Source of the DNA: Paenibacillus pini JCM 16418
Lineage (GTDB): Bacteria; Bacillota; Bacilli; Paenibacillales; Paenibacillaceae
Length of the DNA: 64,000 nucleotides
Assembly: GCF_000576305.1 (NCBI RefSeq)
Contig: NZ_BAVZ01000004.1
Span: forward strand, 62,001-126,000
Direction of reading: 5' to 3'
The notes beneath the pieces are model-generated. The model ran no database searches, was not told where the DNA came from, and saw nothing but the letters and a program-made list of their open reading frames with translations. Within the stretch, counting starts at the first letter, position 1, and the number at the start of each line of letters is the position of its first letter. Below are positions 1 through 9,243 of the stretch, piece by piece. Both the position numbers and the translations under genes were made by a program.

Positions 1-866
1 AACTGATCTTTATCACATAATAAGTTTAATACTTCTTGTAAAGAAGCCGATGCAGGAACAGCACTTATAAGTTTCAAGTTCATATCCTCTTCACGAAGCG
101 GACTAATAATTTCATCTATATCAAGATTCTGATCAAGCTTATCCTTTTGAACACCCACAAAATCTTTTACAAAATCATTAACTGGGTTATTTAGAATTTC
201 GCTTGGAGTTCCTACTTGTACAATTTGTCCGTCCTTCATGACACAGATTCGATCCCCAAGCTTCATCGCTTCATGAATATCATGGGTTACGAAAACAATC
301 GTTTTCTTTATTCTCTGCTGTAAATCGAGTACATCATCCTGCAATTTATCCCTACTAAAAGGATCCAGAGCGCTAAAAGGTTCATCCATCAAAATAATCC
401 CCGGATCAGCAGCAAGTGCCCGTATTACCCCTACTCGCTGTTGCTGACCACCTGATAATTCACCAGGTTTACGATCTCGATATTTTTCTGGTTCTAAACC
501 AACCATATCCAGCAGCTCATCTACACGTTTTGCAATCTTCTCCCGATTCCATTTACGTAATTCAGGAACGATAGCGATATTCTCACCAATCGTCATATGG
601 GGAAATAGAGCTATTTGCTGTAGTACATAACCTAGATTCCAGCGTAACTCGTGGATGTCATATTCGCTTATTTTCTTATCGTTAATCCAAACCGTTCCAT
701 CTGAAAGATCAATTAAACGATTGATCATTTTCAGTGTAGTTGTTTTCCCGCAACCACTGGGTCCAATAATAACGAAAAATTCTCCATCCTTGATTTCCAA
801 GTCTAGAGAGCGTACGGCGCTTGTACCGTCGGGATACTTTTTGGACACGTTATCAAATCGGATCAT
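1..866 (-). CDS. opuCA: Glycine betaine/carnitine/choline-type ABC transporter ATP-binding protein, partial (runs off left edge)
   Basis: ATPase that powers uptake of quaternary-amine osmoprotectants across the membrane. Read from the ATG at 866, which is preceded by GAGGAG, the protein begins MIRFDNVSKKYPDG. It contains Walker A GPSGCGKTT, the signature LSGGQQQR and Walker B IILMDEPFSALD with the switch His in VTHD. About 288 residues are visible and the gene continues beyond base 1. After the ATPase core the sequence runs into a C-terminal extension (from about residue 235) of the kind that carries CBS domains in OpuCA, OpuBA and ProV. The frame is open throughout. OpuBA is the main alternative; the permease and binding protein would lie outside the window. 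Confidence 0.85.
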   Translation of the reverse strand, partial: MIRFDNVSKKYPDGTSAVRSLDLEIKDGEFFVIIGPSGCGKTTTLKMINRLIDLSDGTVWINDKKISEYDIHELRWNLGYVLQQIALFPHMTIGENIAIVPELRKWNREKIAKRVDELLDMVGLEPEKYRDRKPGELSGGQQQRVGVIRALAADPGIILMDEPFSALDPFSRDKLQDDVLDLQQRIKKTIVFVTHDIHEAMKLGDRICVMKDGQIVQVGTPSEILNNPVNDFVKDFVGVQKDKLDQNLDIDEIISPLREEDMNLKLISAVPASASLQEVLNLLCDKDQ

Positions 867-990
867 TCATTCACGACTCCTCAAATTTTTTTTGAAATGT
901 TATCTACATCATATGTATAAAAATAGTTTACCCATTTAGACTAACAATGCCTCAAATATTGAGCCTTTCTTTATAAGGAAAAACCTGCAA

Positions 991-1013
991 GGAGGTGATT
1001 TACTATGGCATAA
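991..1013 (+). other. Very strong Shine-Dalgarno followed by a two-codon ORF (ATG GCA TAA)
   Basis: AAGGAGGTGAT at 989-999 matches 11 bases of the anti-SD complement and sits 5 bases before ATG at 1005, but the frame closes after one further codon (TAA at 1011-1013). It lies between the divergent OpuCA and LacI genes. It could be a minimal leader ORF, a ribosome-stalling or mRNA-protecting element, or the stump of a deleted gene. No longer ORF follows in that frame. Confidence 0.35.
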
Positions 1014-1111
1014 AGTATATTTTATTACCTTTATTATATAGAGGTTAACTTGTATACTATAGAAACGATAATTTCAGGTCATCAAGCCGGAATGAATTAG
1101 GTGGGGTTCGG

Positions 1112-2140
1112 ATGAAAAACAATGTAACGATGAGGGATATTGCTAACCAATTAGGTGTAAGTATCGTCACTGTTTCAAAAGCTCTTGGAGACAAAGATGG
1201 CGTAAGTGAAGAGTTGAAATCCAGAATTAAAAGATTAGCTACAGAAATGAATTACCGCTACAATACACCAGCTAGATCAATGAAAGAAGGCTTATCTTAC
1301 AATATTGGCGTCATCATACCAGAACGATTTACGGAAATATCACAATCCTTCTATCTACGAATTTATCAGCATATTTCTCGCATTCTTGATACCTACGGTT
1401 ATTATGGTATTCTCAACATTCTGAATCATGATGATGAGGAACAACTGTATCTTCCCAGAATCTACAATGAAAAAAAAGTAGATGGTATTATTGTCTTAGG
1501 TCAAGTTAGCAAGAAATATATTGAACTGATTGAAACCATGCAATTACCTAAAATATTCACTGATTTCTATGATGAGCATGCCGATATCGATTCGGTGATT
1601 ACCGATAATTTCTATGGATCATATGAAATTACTAACTATTTAATTCAAAACGGACATACGAATATTGCTTATATAGGAAATATTCATTCCACTAGCAGTA
1701 TTCAAGACCGTTTCTTGGGTTATTATAAATCATTGCTCGAACATAACATTCCGATGAAACAGGAACTGATTATTAATGACCGCGATGAACGAGGACGGGA
1801 TATAGATATCGAGTTACCAAGTCCACTCCCCTCTGCATTTGTATGTAACTGTGACCGAGTGGCCTATAAACTGTCGGATAAGCTAAAAGCTAAGGGTTAT
1901 AACATACCTCAGGACTGTTCTATTGTCGGATTCGATAATGATTTTTATGCAACTTTGTCTTCTCCGCAACTAACTACAGTTGAAGTAAACATGGTGCAAA
2001 TGGCTACGATATCTGTTAATTCCATTATGGAGAAAATCAATCATCCTGGTAAGCGTTTCGGGAGAGTTTTAGTGCAGGGTCAAATTATCTACAGAGATTC
2101 AGTACTTACGCTGCATCCTAACAAAGATGATATTCTATGA
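1112..2140 (+). CDS. LacI family transcriptional regulator
   Basis: DNA-binding repressor or activator of the LacI/GalR family, 342 aa, the usual length. The N-terminal helix-turn-helix is seen at about residues 6-25 (TMRDIANQLGVSIVTVSKAL), followed by the hinge region and a periplasmic-binding-protein-like sugar domain (IGVIIPE near residue 66, CSIVGFDND near residue 272). Start ATG 1112 has a modest GGTGGGG ribosome site. The next gene downstream on the same strand is a GH130 phosphorylase with its own promoter, so that gene is the most likely local target; this is inference from position. A terminator follows directly. Confidence 0.9.
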   Translation: MKNNVTMRDIANQLGVSIVTVSKALGDKDGVSEELKSRIKRLATEMNYRYNTPARSMKEGLSYNIGVIIPERFTEISQSFYLRIYQHISRILDTYGYYGILNILNHDDEEQLYLPRIYNEKKVDGIIVLGQVSKKYIELIETMQLPKIFTDFYDEHADIDSVITDNFYGSYEITNYLIQNGHTNIAYIGNIHSTSSIQDRFLGYYKSLLEHNIPMKQELIINDRDERGRDIDIELPSPLPSAFVCNCDRVAYKLSDKLKAKGYNIPQDCSIVGFDNDFYATLSSPQLTTVEVNMVQMATISVNSIMEKINHPGKRFGRVLVQGQIIYRDSVLTLHPNKDDIL

Positions 2141-2147
2141 TTTTCAC

Positions 2148-2190
2148 AAAAAGCAGCTACTGGTCTAAATCAGTAGCTGCTTTTTGTTTT
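2148..2190 (+). terminator. Rho-independent terminator of the LacI gene
   Basis: A 15-bp perfect stem (AAAAAGCAGCTACTG at 2148-2162 pairing with 2171-2185), an 8-base loop and a T-rich tail, starting 8 bases after the LacI stop codon. Confidence 0.9.
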
Positions 2191-2352
2191 ATAATTTTAA
2201 AAATATAATCCACTGTGTTATTAGTTTTTATCAAAGTTAAATTTAATTATAATTAACTTATATTTAATTAATTTAATAAAGAATTAGGTACTATTTTAAT
2301 TATTTTAGCGCATTTATTTAGATAATAGTTGTTATTTAACTATATTAATAGG

Positions 2353-2382
2353 TTGACACATTCTATGCTAGAACATTAGAAT
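2353..2382 (+). promoter_or_regulatory. Sigma-A promoter with inverted repeat in the spacer, ahead of the GH130 gene
   Basis: TTGACA (2353-2358), 18-base spacer, TAGAAT (2377-2382). The spacer holds a perfect inverted repeat TTCTA-TGC-TAGAA at 2361-2373, well placed for a repressor to block the polymerase. The remainder of the 2191-2529 gap is very AT-rich and shows nothing else I recognise. A leader of about 140 bases would separate this promoter from the start codon. Confidence 0.5.
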
Positions 2383-2529
2383 TACTTTATAAATTAATCA
2401 TTTACTTAAATTATAACTAATTTATTATAGATACATATCCTTACCTATGAGATTAGTTATGAAGATCGTACATATTTTAAGTTTTTCACAGCCGCTTTTG
2501 TTTGGAAATCAAGGAGAGGATGAATTCAT

Positions 2530-3723
2530 ATGATACATAATAAGTACACCGAGGTTCTAGCGGAGCAGGAGAAATTAATTACTCGTAAAAATGAAATAAA
2601 CACCACTTTTTACAACGGTGTTTACAATCGCTATAAGTATCCGGTCATAACGCGGCATCATGTTCCTATTCATTGGAGATTTGATCTAGATGCGGATTCG
2701 AATCCTTATTTCATGGAGAGATTAGGCATTAATGCAACACTCAATCCTGGTGCAATCTACTTTAATGATAAATATTATCTTGTGATCCGTACGGAAGGAC
2801 TTGATCGCAAATCCATCTTTGCCTTAGCTGAAAGTGATAATGGTATTGATCAATTCCGCTTTATCAGCACTCCGCTGACTTGGGATGATATCGATCAGGA
2901 AGAAACAAATATGTACGATATGCGGCTTGTTCAGCATGAAGATGGATGGATCTATGGAATTTATTGCTCAGAGAGAAAAGATCCTGAAGCTGCTCTCTTC
3001 GATACTTCCAGTGCAGTTGCTCAGGCAGGACTTGTTAGAACACAAGATCTGAAGAACTGGGAACGTCTGCCGAATATCCAAACCCATTCTCCGCAGCAGC
3101 GTAACGTTGTATTGCATCCCGAATTTGTGAATGGCAAATATGCATTCTATACTCGTCCTCAAGATGGTTTTATCTCTACTGGTTCTGGCGGTGGAATTGC
3201 CTTCGGACTATGTGATGATATCTTAAACCCAGTGATTGAGTATGAGGAAATCATAGACGAACGAAGATACCATACCATTTATGAAGTCAAGAACGGTCAA
3301 GGGCCTGCCCCAATTAAGACCGATAAGGGCTGGATTCATATTGCTCACGGAGTTAGAAACACTGCTGCTGGTCTACGTTACGTTCTGTATACTTTCGCCA
3401 CGAGTCTCGAAGATCCAACGAAAGTTATTGCCAAACCAGGTGGACATTTCGTAGCACCGTACGATGATGAACGAGTTGGCGATGTTTCGAATGTGATCTT
3501 TTGTAATGGTGCAGTAGTGAATGAACATCAAGAAGTTTTAATTTATTACGCTTCTAGCGATACTCGTATTCATGTCGCAACGACAACGATAGATCGACTG
3601 GTCAATTATACCTTCAACACTCCTGCCGATCCTTACCGTTCATTAGACAATGCAATTCAGCGCAAGGATCTTATCGAACGAAATGAAGAGTTGCTTAGAA
3701 GCAATAATTTACTTTTTAAATAA
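2530..3723 (+). CDS. GH130 family glycosidase, 4-O-beta-D-mannosyl-D-glucose phosphorylase type
   Basis: Cytoplasmic phosphorylase of family GH130, 397 aa and no signal peptide. The N-terminal stretch ([18 protein letters not shown], then [19 protein letters not shown]) closely resembles the mannosyl-glucose phosphorylase branch (GH130_1). That branch splits beta-1,4-mannosyl-glucose with phosphate into mannose 1-phosphate and glucose. Further conserved pieces are [14 protein letters not shown] near residue 77, the MYDMRL segment, [15 protein letters not shown] and [20 protein letters not shown]. Start ATG 2530 follows AAGGAGAGG. Family membership is secure; the exact substrate is inferred from sequence resemblance. 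It would process beta-mannan or glucomannan oligosaccharides imported by a transporter not seen nearby. Confidence 0.88.
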   Translation: MIHNKYTEVLAEQEKLITRKNEINTTFYNGVYNRYKYPVITRHHVPIHWRFDLDADSNPYFMERLGINATLNPGAIYFNDKYYLVIRTEGLDRKSIFALAESDNGIDQFRFISTPLTWDDIDQEETNMYDMRLVQHEDGWIYGIYCSERKDPEAALFDTSSAVAQAGLVRTQDLKNWERLPNIQTHSPQQRNVVLHPEFVNGKYAFYTRPQDGFISTGSGGGIAFGLCDDILNPVIEYEEIIDERRYHTIYEVKNGQGPAPIKTDKGWIHIAHGVRNTAAGLRYVLYTFATSLEDPTKVIAKPGGHFVAPYDDERVGDVSNVIFCNGAVVNEHQEVLIYYASSDTRIHVATTTIDRLVNYTFNTPADPYRSLDNAIQRKDLIERNEELLRSNNLLFK

Positions 3724-3765
3724 GAGGAACGATTTCAAGTTCAAGTAACTGTCCTAATCAAATGT

Positions 3766-3800
3766 AAAAGAGCCTTAGAATCAGTTTCTATGGCTCTTTT
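3766..3800. terminator. Bidirectional terminator between GH130 and O-methyltransferase genes
   Basis: AAAAGAGCC (3766-3774) pairs with GGCTCTTTT (3792-3800), extended by inner TAGAA/TTCTA pairs. It serves the converging genes on either side and has A/T runs on both flanks. Confidence 0.8.
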
Positions 3801-3804
3801 ATAC

Positions 3805-4470
3805 TTATTCTTGTACAATACCGATCATAAATCCGTCATATCCTTTGCTGCCAACCGTCTGTATCGCAGTGGATGTAATCCTGGGGTTATCGGCAAGTAT
3901 GTCATAGAACGTTCTTACTCCTTGTATCCGTGGATCTGTACTATGTTTATTGACGATTTCACCATCACGCACCACATTATCGCCAATAATTACGGTTCCA
4001 GGATGGGAGAAATACAGCGCCCAAGTCAGATACTTAGGGTTATTTGGCTTATCTGCGTCTATGAAAATCAGATCAAATGCTCCTTCCTGCTCCGCTTCCA
4101 TTTTGGCTAGATGGTCCAATGCGTCCCCGCGTCGCACCTCAATCATATGCTCTAAACCAGCATGAGCAATATTGGACTGAGCTACTTGCGCATGATAGCC
4201 ATCAAGCTCAAGCGTGATGATCCGACCATCTGATGGTAGACCTCTTGCCATCCATATCGTACTATATGCGCCCAAAGTTCCAATTTCTAGTATCCGCTTT
4301 GCCCCTTTCATTTGAACTAGCAGTTGTAGAAATTTACCCTGGTTCGGAGAAACATCAATTTCGGGTAAATCTGCCTTCCTGTTAGCAACCAGCACCTCAT
4401 CCATTATCTGCTCATTTGAGCAAAGACGATCCGTTATATACTCATCTACGTTCTCCCACGTTTGTTTCAT
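3805..4470 (-). CDS. SAM-dependent O-methyltransferase (family 3, caffeoyl-CoA/catechol type)
   Basis: Class I methyltransferase of the small metal-dependent O-methyltransferase group, 221 aa. The SAM-binding motif ILEIGTLGAYSTIWMA lies at about residues 60-75, and the acidic metal-site motif LIFIDADKPN at about 135-145. ATG 4470 was chosen because AAAGGAG stands 8 bases upstream; a GTG nine bases earlier lacks spacing. It is divergent from a LysR-type gene 130 bp away, the common arrangement for a LysR regulator and its target. Substrate unknown; such proteins methylate catechols or flavonoid-like phenolics. Confidence 0.85.
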   Translation of the reverse strand: MKQTWENVDEYITDRLCSNEQIMDEVLVANRKADLPEIDVSPNQGKFLQLLVQMKGAKRILEIGTLGAYSTIWMARGLPSDGRIITLELDGYHAQVAQSNIAHAGLEHMIEVRRGDALDHLAKMEAEQEGAFDLIFIDADKPNNPKYLTWALYFSHPGTVIIGDNVVRDGEIVNKHSTDPRIQGVRTFYDILADNPRITSTAIQTVGSKGYDGFMIGIVQE

Positions 4471-4599
4471 TTCAATCACTCCTTTGATCCTATTTAACTT
4501 CTGCTTTTATTGTAGTTCGTTTATAATGATACGAATAATATATATTTAGTTCCAAATCATATATTAAATATATAAGTATGAGTCAAAGGAGTGTTTTCT

Positions 4600-5482
4600 A
4601 TGAATCTGCACGCGCTACGCCTCTTCTATGTAATCGCGTCAACTGGAAGCGTTACACGCGCATCTGAGCTATTAAATATTAGCCAACCAGCTATTACTGC
4701 ACAAATTAAGAAATTTGAAAAAGAATTATCTCTATCGCTGCTTATGCCCCAAGGAAGAGGAATTACCCTAACCGATGCAGGCGTAAAGGTAGCTACACTT
4801 GCAAAAAGGCTGTTCGCGGTCGAGCAGCAGATTGAGCAATTCGCCCTGGATTATGGCCAAGGCTCCTTTGGTCACATACGTATGGCAGCAACTTATCTGC
4901 CTGCTCATTTTCTGATCCCGGCCTGGCTTGCTAAGTTCAAACAACAATATGAACATGTCGAAATGACCATCACGACAACGAATTCTAGCGGAGCTGAATC
5001 AGCTTTTAAATATGGACGTTGATATGGCGATTTATGGGGGTCTCCCAGAAGAATATCCCGATACGATTCAAACCGAGGAGTTATTTCAAGACGAATTATG
5101 GTTCGTCGTAGCACCGGGTCATCGGTATGCGAATCAACATGTTTCTCTTAATGAAATGATGAGAGAACCTTTTGTTATGCGAGAGGAAGGAAGCTCCACA
5201 AGAGAACGGTTATTTGCCCTATGCCGAACTTATAATGCACCCGCCCCAAAAATCGCCTTGCAGTTCAATGGATTACATGAGGCGATTACGGCAGTTATTG
5301 CAGGCTATGGAGCAAATTTCGTTTCTTCATTAGTGGTACGTGAATACGTAGCGCGAGGAGATTTATCTCGGGTATATGTAGAAGGAGTAGACTTGCGTAA
5401 CATAATTGCTATTTGTACCCGGAAAAATGAACCGCTATCTACTGCAGCAATAAATCTAATTGAGCTGATCCGTAATAACTAA
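4600..5482 (+). pseudogene. LysR family transcriptional regulator, interrupted by a single-base frameshift
   Basis: The first frame from ATG 4600 (AAAGGAG 8 bases upstream) gives a typical LysR helix-turn-helix (SVTRASELLNISQPAITAQI) and the start of the effector domain, then stops at 5022. The second frame, read from about 4990, continues with LNQLLNMDVDMAIYGG and the rest of the effector domain to 5482. Dropping one G in the GCGGAG near 4988-4993 restores a reading through NSSELNQLLNMD, giving about 293 aa, the normal LysR length. Either a +1 indel error or a recent inactivation. Likely regulator of the divergent O-methyltransferase. Confidence 0.82.
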
Positions 5483-5488
5483 CTACGG

Positions 5489-5785
5489 TCATTTGTGTTT
5501 TATTCTCAGCAACAAGTACCTTCCCACAATTAAAATAAAGGTGGCTGTTATTGAAATTAACAGCCATGGCAGCCTTTCATCATTTGCGCTTTCTGATAAA
5601 TTACTCGTAGGTTCTTCTGCTGGCGAACGATTATTGGCACCAGAATATTTCGAACTAAAATTAGCTCTAACAAAGTGTCCATCAGGCGACTTAATGGCAA
5701 TAGCGTCTGCAATATGCACATTCGGAATTTCGTACAATTCAGTTCCTTTAGGGAACATGTTCGATACCTTCCCTCTATAAACAGC
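5489..5785 (-). pseudogene. Remnant or short gene: C-terminally membrane-anchored protein
   Basis: The open frame from about 5785 reads ETAVYRGKVSN, then MFPKGTELYEIPNVHIADA from a possible ATG at 5758 that has GGGAAGG upstream. It continues with a Ser/Asn-rich stretch and ends in a membrane helix (LPWLLISITATFILIVGRY) with a basic tail. The conserved-looking block before the ATG, cut by a stop at the edge of the frame, suggests the 5' part is lost or frameshifted. No family recognised. An 89-aa functional protein starting at 5758 is the alternative. Confidence 0.35.
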
Positions 5786-5866
5786 TGTTTCATTCTACTA
5801 TTATGAGCTAGCCTTTAGTGAAAAATCATTTTCATATTGGTCTTCCTATCCATTGAGTAGAAACGA

Positions 5867-7162
5867 CTATACAGCTTGAATTAGAAACTTATTAATGCTG
5901 ACTAACTGCACACACAGACACAATACTTCAATGGCTGTCTCTAGCTCTGTAAGAGAAGGATAAGTAGGAGCAATTCGGATATTACGATCCCTAGGATCCT
6001 GTCCATATGGGAACGTTGCCCCTGCATTGGTCAATTTGACACCAGCTTTTGCCGCCATACTCACTACAGCTTGAGCACAACCATCTAATGTATTAAGACT
6101 GATAAAATAGCCGCCGTTTGGTTTATTCCAAAATGCAATGTTTTTACCACCTAACTCTGATTCAAACTTATTTAATACTAAGTCAAATTTGGGTTTTATG
6201 ATTGCTGCATGCTTCTCCATATGTAGTTTCAAATGATCTAAATCCCGCAGAAAACGAACATGTCGAAGCTGATTTATTTTATCGGGACCAATCGTCTGGA
6301 TTGAAATCTGTTTTCTGATGAAATTCAAGTTATCTTCACTAGCTGCTAACACTGCAACTCCGGCTCCGGGGAACGTAATCTTCGATGTGGAGCTGAACAT
6401 AAATACGCGATCAGCATGGCCCGCTTCCTTACACGCTGTGAGGATGTTTTTCAATGGATCAGGGGTATTCGTTAAATGGTGAACTGTATAGGCATCATCC
6501 CAAAAGATTCTAAAGTCCTTTGCTTTCGTATCCATACTAGCAAGTCTATCCACGATCTGATCTGAATACGTGATGCCCTCTGGATTACTATATTTAGGAA
6601 CACACCAAATCCCTTTGATAGAATCATCCGCACGGACAAGATCTTCAACTGTATCCATATCGGGTCCCTCATGCGTTAGATCAACTAAGATCATCTCGAT
6701 ATTAAAGAACTCACAAATTGCAAAATGCCTGTCATATCCAGGAGTAGGACAAATAAACTTAATCGGGGCTTTCCCCCAATTAGCAGCTCCACCATACACA
6801 CCCTGCAGCATTGCTCTGGATATAGCATCAAACATCATATTAAGGCTTGAATTACCACCAATAATAATTTCCTTCGTGCTCACCCCAAGCATGTTAGAAA
6901 AAAATCTCTTTGCTTCAGGTATGCCATCAATAACTCCATAGTTAAGACAATCTGATCCATCTTCTGCATGTAAATCATCATGAGTTGATACAATATTGAG
7001 CATTTCCTTAGAAAGTTCTAGTTGTTCAGCACTAGGCTTTCCTCTAGACATATCTAAACTCAAATTCTGGCTTAGATACCCATCATATTTTTCGTTTAGG
7101 ACTTCATAATGTTCTTTCAATTCATTTGTATCTAATTTGGAATAATCTTTATGATTCAACAT
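5867..7162 (-). CDS. PLP-dependent aminotransferase, aspartate aminotransferase-like (PF12897 type)
   Basis: Class I fold aminotransferase of the subgroup typified by actinobacterial and Firmicutes aspartate aminotransferases, 431 aa. The N-terminal block LSLDMSRGKPSAEQL is diagnostic for this subgroup. The PLP lysine is at about residue 261 in SSTSKITFPGAG, the Asp/Tyr pair that holds the cofactor ring in FWDDAY at about 220-225, and the C-terminal Arg in RNIRIAPTYP. It begins 2 bases after the stop of a methyltransferase gene and is probably cotranscribed with it. Expected reaction: transamination between aspartate and 2-oxoglutarate; substrate range not proven by sequence. Confidence 0.85.
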   Translation of the reverse strand: MLNHKDYSKLDTNELKEHYEVLNEKYDGYLSQNLSLDMSRGKPSAEQLELSKEMLNIVSTHDDLHAEDGSDCLNYGVIDGIPEAKRFFSNMLGVSTKEIIIGGNSSLNMMFDAISRAMLQGVYGGAANWGKAPIKFICPTPGYDRHFAICEFFNIEMILVDLTHEGPDMDTVEDLVRADDSIKGIWCVPKYSNPEGITYSDQIVDRLASMDTKAKDFRIFWDDAYTVHHLTNTPDPLKNILTACKEAGHADRVFMFSSTSKITFPGAGVAVLAASEDNLNFIRKQISIQTIGPDKINQLRHVRFLRDLDHLKLHMEKHAAIIKPKFDLVLNKFESELGGKNIAFWNKPNGGYFISLNTLDGCAQAVVSMAAKAGVKLTNAGATFPYGQDPRDRNIRIAPTYPSLTELETAIEVLCLCVQLVSINKFLIQAV

Positions 7163-7164
7163 TC

Positions 7165-8001
7165 CTAATCTTCACTCCCCTGTTCCAATTCAATCCTTCT
7201 TCCAATAAACAACAAATGAGACGATGCGCCTAAAATATATGGGTTCTCAGCAGCCTTCATCACTATTTCCATGATATGATCATATTCCTCTTGTCCTCTA
7301 CTTCGCCAGTAATCCCACTGTTCAGGCTTCATAGCTCCTACAACGCTCCCGGAAGCTATAACATTAATACACTCAAAACCATGATCCTTCATAAACGGTT
7401 TAATATCTTCAATATCAAAGTAGTACGCGCCAGTAAATCTTCCCTCATCGCTATGATTGAAATGACCGGTAGCAAGAAAGTTCTCAATACCATCAACGTT
7501 ATGATTAGGTTTCCACAATTCAGGGAATAGAAGAGACGTTGTTAAATGACGTATTTTGGATATGAAAGCTACAAAAACGATTCCATCCTTTTTCGTAACT
7601 CTATGTAATTCAGAAAGTGCTTGTATCCGTTCCACTTCTGACTGCAAATGATATAAAGGCCCTAACATTAATGCTCCATCAAACTGCTCATCCTCTAACA
7701 TATTTAGATTAGTGGCATCTGCTACATGGAACCCCTTAAAATGATCTTCCACTTCTAATTCTTTAGCTTTACCTTTTGCAACCTCTACTAGATTAGGTGT
7801 TAAATCAGTTAACACGATGTGATAACCTGACTTGGCGAGCTCGATTGCGTATTTTCCAGGTCCAGCACCATTGTCAAGAATTAGGCCTTGTTCAGGTAAA
7901 AACTTTCTAATAAAATGAAGGTTGATCATATATTCAATGGGTTCTCGGTCCAATCTTCCCCACTCATCAAATGAACTGTAATATTTAATAATATTATCCA
8001 T
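7165..8001 (-). CDS. Class I SAM-dependent methyltransferase
   Basis: 278 aa from ATG 8001, selected because GAGGG lies 8 bases upstream. SAM-binding motif I is ILDNGAGPGKYAIELA near residue 42, followed by VLTDLTPNLV and an LMLGPLYHL motif typical of small-molecule methyltransferases (Methyltransf_11/25). Two bases separate it from the downstream aminotransferase, so a two-gene operon is likely. Substrate unknown. Confidence 0.8.
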   Translation of the reverse strand: MDNIIKYYSSFDEWGRLDREPIEYMINLHFIRKFLPEQGLILDNGAGPGKYAIELAKSGYHIVLTDLTPNLVEVAKGKAKELEVEDHFKGFHVADATNLNMLEDEQFDGALMLGPLYHLQSEVERIQALSELHRVTKKDGIVFVAFISKIRHLTTSLLFPELWKPNHNVDGIENFLATGHFNHSDEGRFTGAYYFDIEDIKPFMKDHGFECINVIASGSVVGAMKPEQWDYWRSRGQEEYDHIMEIVMKAAENPYILGASSHLLFIGRRIELEQGSED

Positions 8002-8060
8002 GATCAATGCCCTCATTTCTAAAGTGAATTTGTTTATAATCCAGAAAAAAATTTAATATT

Positions 8061-8703
8061 TCATTTAATGACTTCAATGTCATATTCCACATCTTTGACA
8101 GGTCCCATAGAATAACTTCCGTCTTTCGGTGTTCCTTTGAAAGGAATTCTAATATTCATTTTTCTATGCGGTTCCAAAGCAAGTGTATTTACACCAAAAT
8201 CTATTTGTTCTTTTCCCAGCATTTCATATGATAGAGTCGGTTTAATAATGATTTGATCCAATTCCCCATAGTTATAGATGGTAAATGAACAATCAGCTAA
8301 TAATTTATTCTCTTCTGTTCTAACGTAACAACTGCTATTGCTAATATCCATTGAATTTCTACCTGCTGCATTGTATTTCAGTAAGAACATGAGCTTCCGA
8401 TACATAGGGAGAAAGGAGTAAGAAGACAATACAACCTAAAACTAATCTACTTAAAATTTGAGGGGATGTGGGACGATAATAATTTTTGGCTCCAATAAAA
8501 CCTGTGATAATGAGTATCCAACCTATAATTACAGGCATATGAAAGCCCGTATTGCCCTTTTGTAACTTTGAAGGTATCCCTAGCATCTTAAAGATGCTAT
8601 CACCAATTGAATATCCTAAATGATGATTTGCTAACAAAAGCAGTCCAAGACTAAGCGTAATCAAATAATATGCGCCTTTACTCACAGAATCCCCCCTTAT
8701 CAT
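8061..8703 (-). pseudogene. Membrane protein with C-terminal extracellular domain, probably frameshifted
   Basis: Frame one from ATG 8703 encodes two or three membrane helices (ITLSLGLLLLANH; VIIGWILIITGFIGA; LVLGCIVFLLLSPY) and stops at 8359. A second frame overlapping it (8429 to 8061) carries a soluble beta-rich domain (NAAGRNSMDISNSSCYVR to DVEYDIEVIK) and has no convincing start of its own. One deleted base near 8385 would join HVL to LKYNAAGR and give about 213 aa. The start ATG overlaps the stop of the upstream gene (ATGA), so translation is coupled. Two separate genes are possible but less likely. Function unknown. Confidence 0.55.
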
Positions 8704-9173
8704 CGCGATATGTTCAATGTATTGAGGATGATTTCTTTATCATTATCATATATAATCCTGACATTGCTGATGAACGGTCGCAGCTTTTCAATCCCCTTCT
8801 CACTATAATCACTTGTATCCATTTGGAACTGACCGACAAAATCCAACTCACTATTTTTATTCAATCTTTTTTGTTCCAAGAACATAATACTTTTATCGTG
8901 CAACAGAGCCTTTACTTCTTTAGAGAAAATAGGTTCGATCGCCTTTATTTTATAAGAATGGTTACTTGAGTTCGTTAATGTTAAGTTAAATTCTACTGGT
9001 GCATTCATATTAGGGAATTGTGGAGAAACCTCTCCATATCCACTCATGTAGAAAGGACGCTGATCATTTTCCTGACTCATTGATTTCAATAATAACATCA
9101 GTATTCCAATCATAATAAATACGAAACCGAGAAGTGTCCTTCGGCTTAGACGATAATTCAATATCATTCCCAC
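8700..9173 (-). CDS. Hypothetical membrane-anchored protein
   Basis: 157 aa with one N-terminal membrane helix (TLLGFVFIMIGILMLLL, about residues 13-29) and an extracellular domain rich in predicted beta strands (PVEFNLTLTNSSNHSYKIKAI). Its stop overlaps the start of the next membrane-protein gene by four bases (ATGA). Both proteins pair membrane segments with a small Ig- or bulb-like domain, so they may form one complex. No known family recognised. Confidence 0.6.
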   Translation of the reverse strand: MGMILNYRLSRRTLLGFVFIMIGILMLLLKSMSQENDQRPFYMSGYGEVSPQFPNMNAPVEFNLTLTNSSNHSYKIKAIEPIFSKEVKALLHDKSIMFLEQKRLNKNSELDFVGQFQMDTSDYSEKGIEKLRPFISNVRIIYDNDKEIILNTLNISR

Positions 9174-9243
9174 CCTCTTTTCTTATGAATACATAATACT
9201 TGATTAAGCCTGGATCATATAATGCGATTTATTGCATTTACCA

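Noticed and set aside
5543..5565. Hairpin GGCTGTTA/TAACAGCC as a LysR terminator
   Set aside because: No T run on either strand, and it lies inside the membrane-helix coding part of the 5.5 kb remnant.
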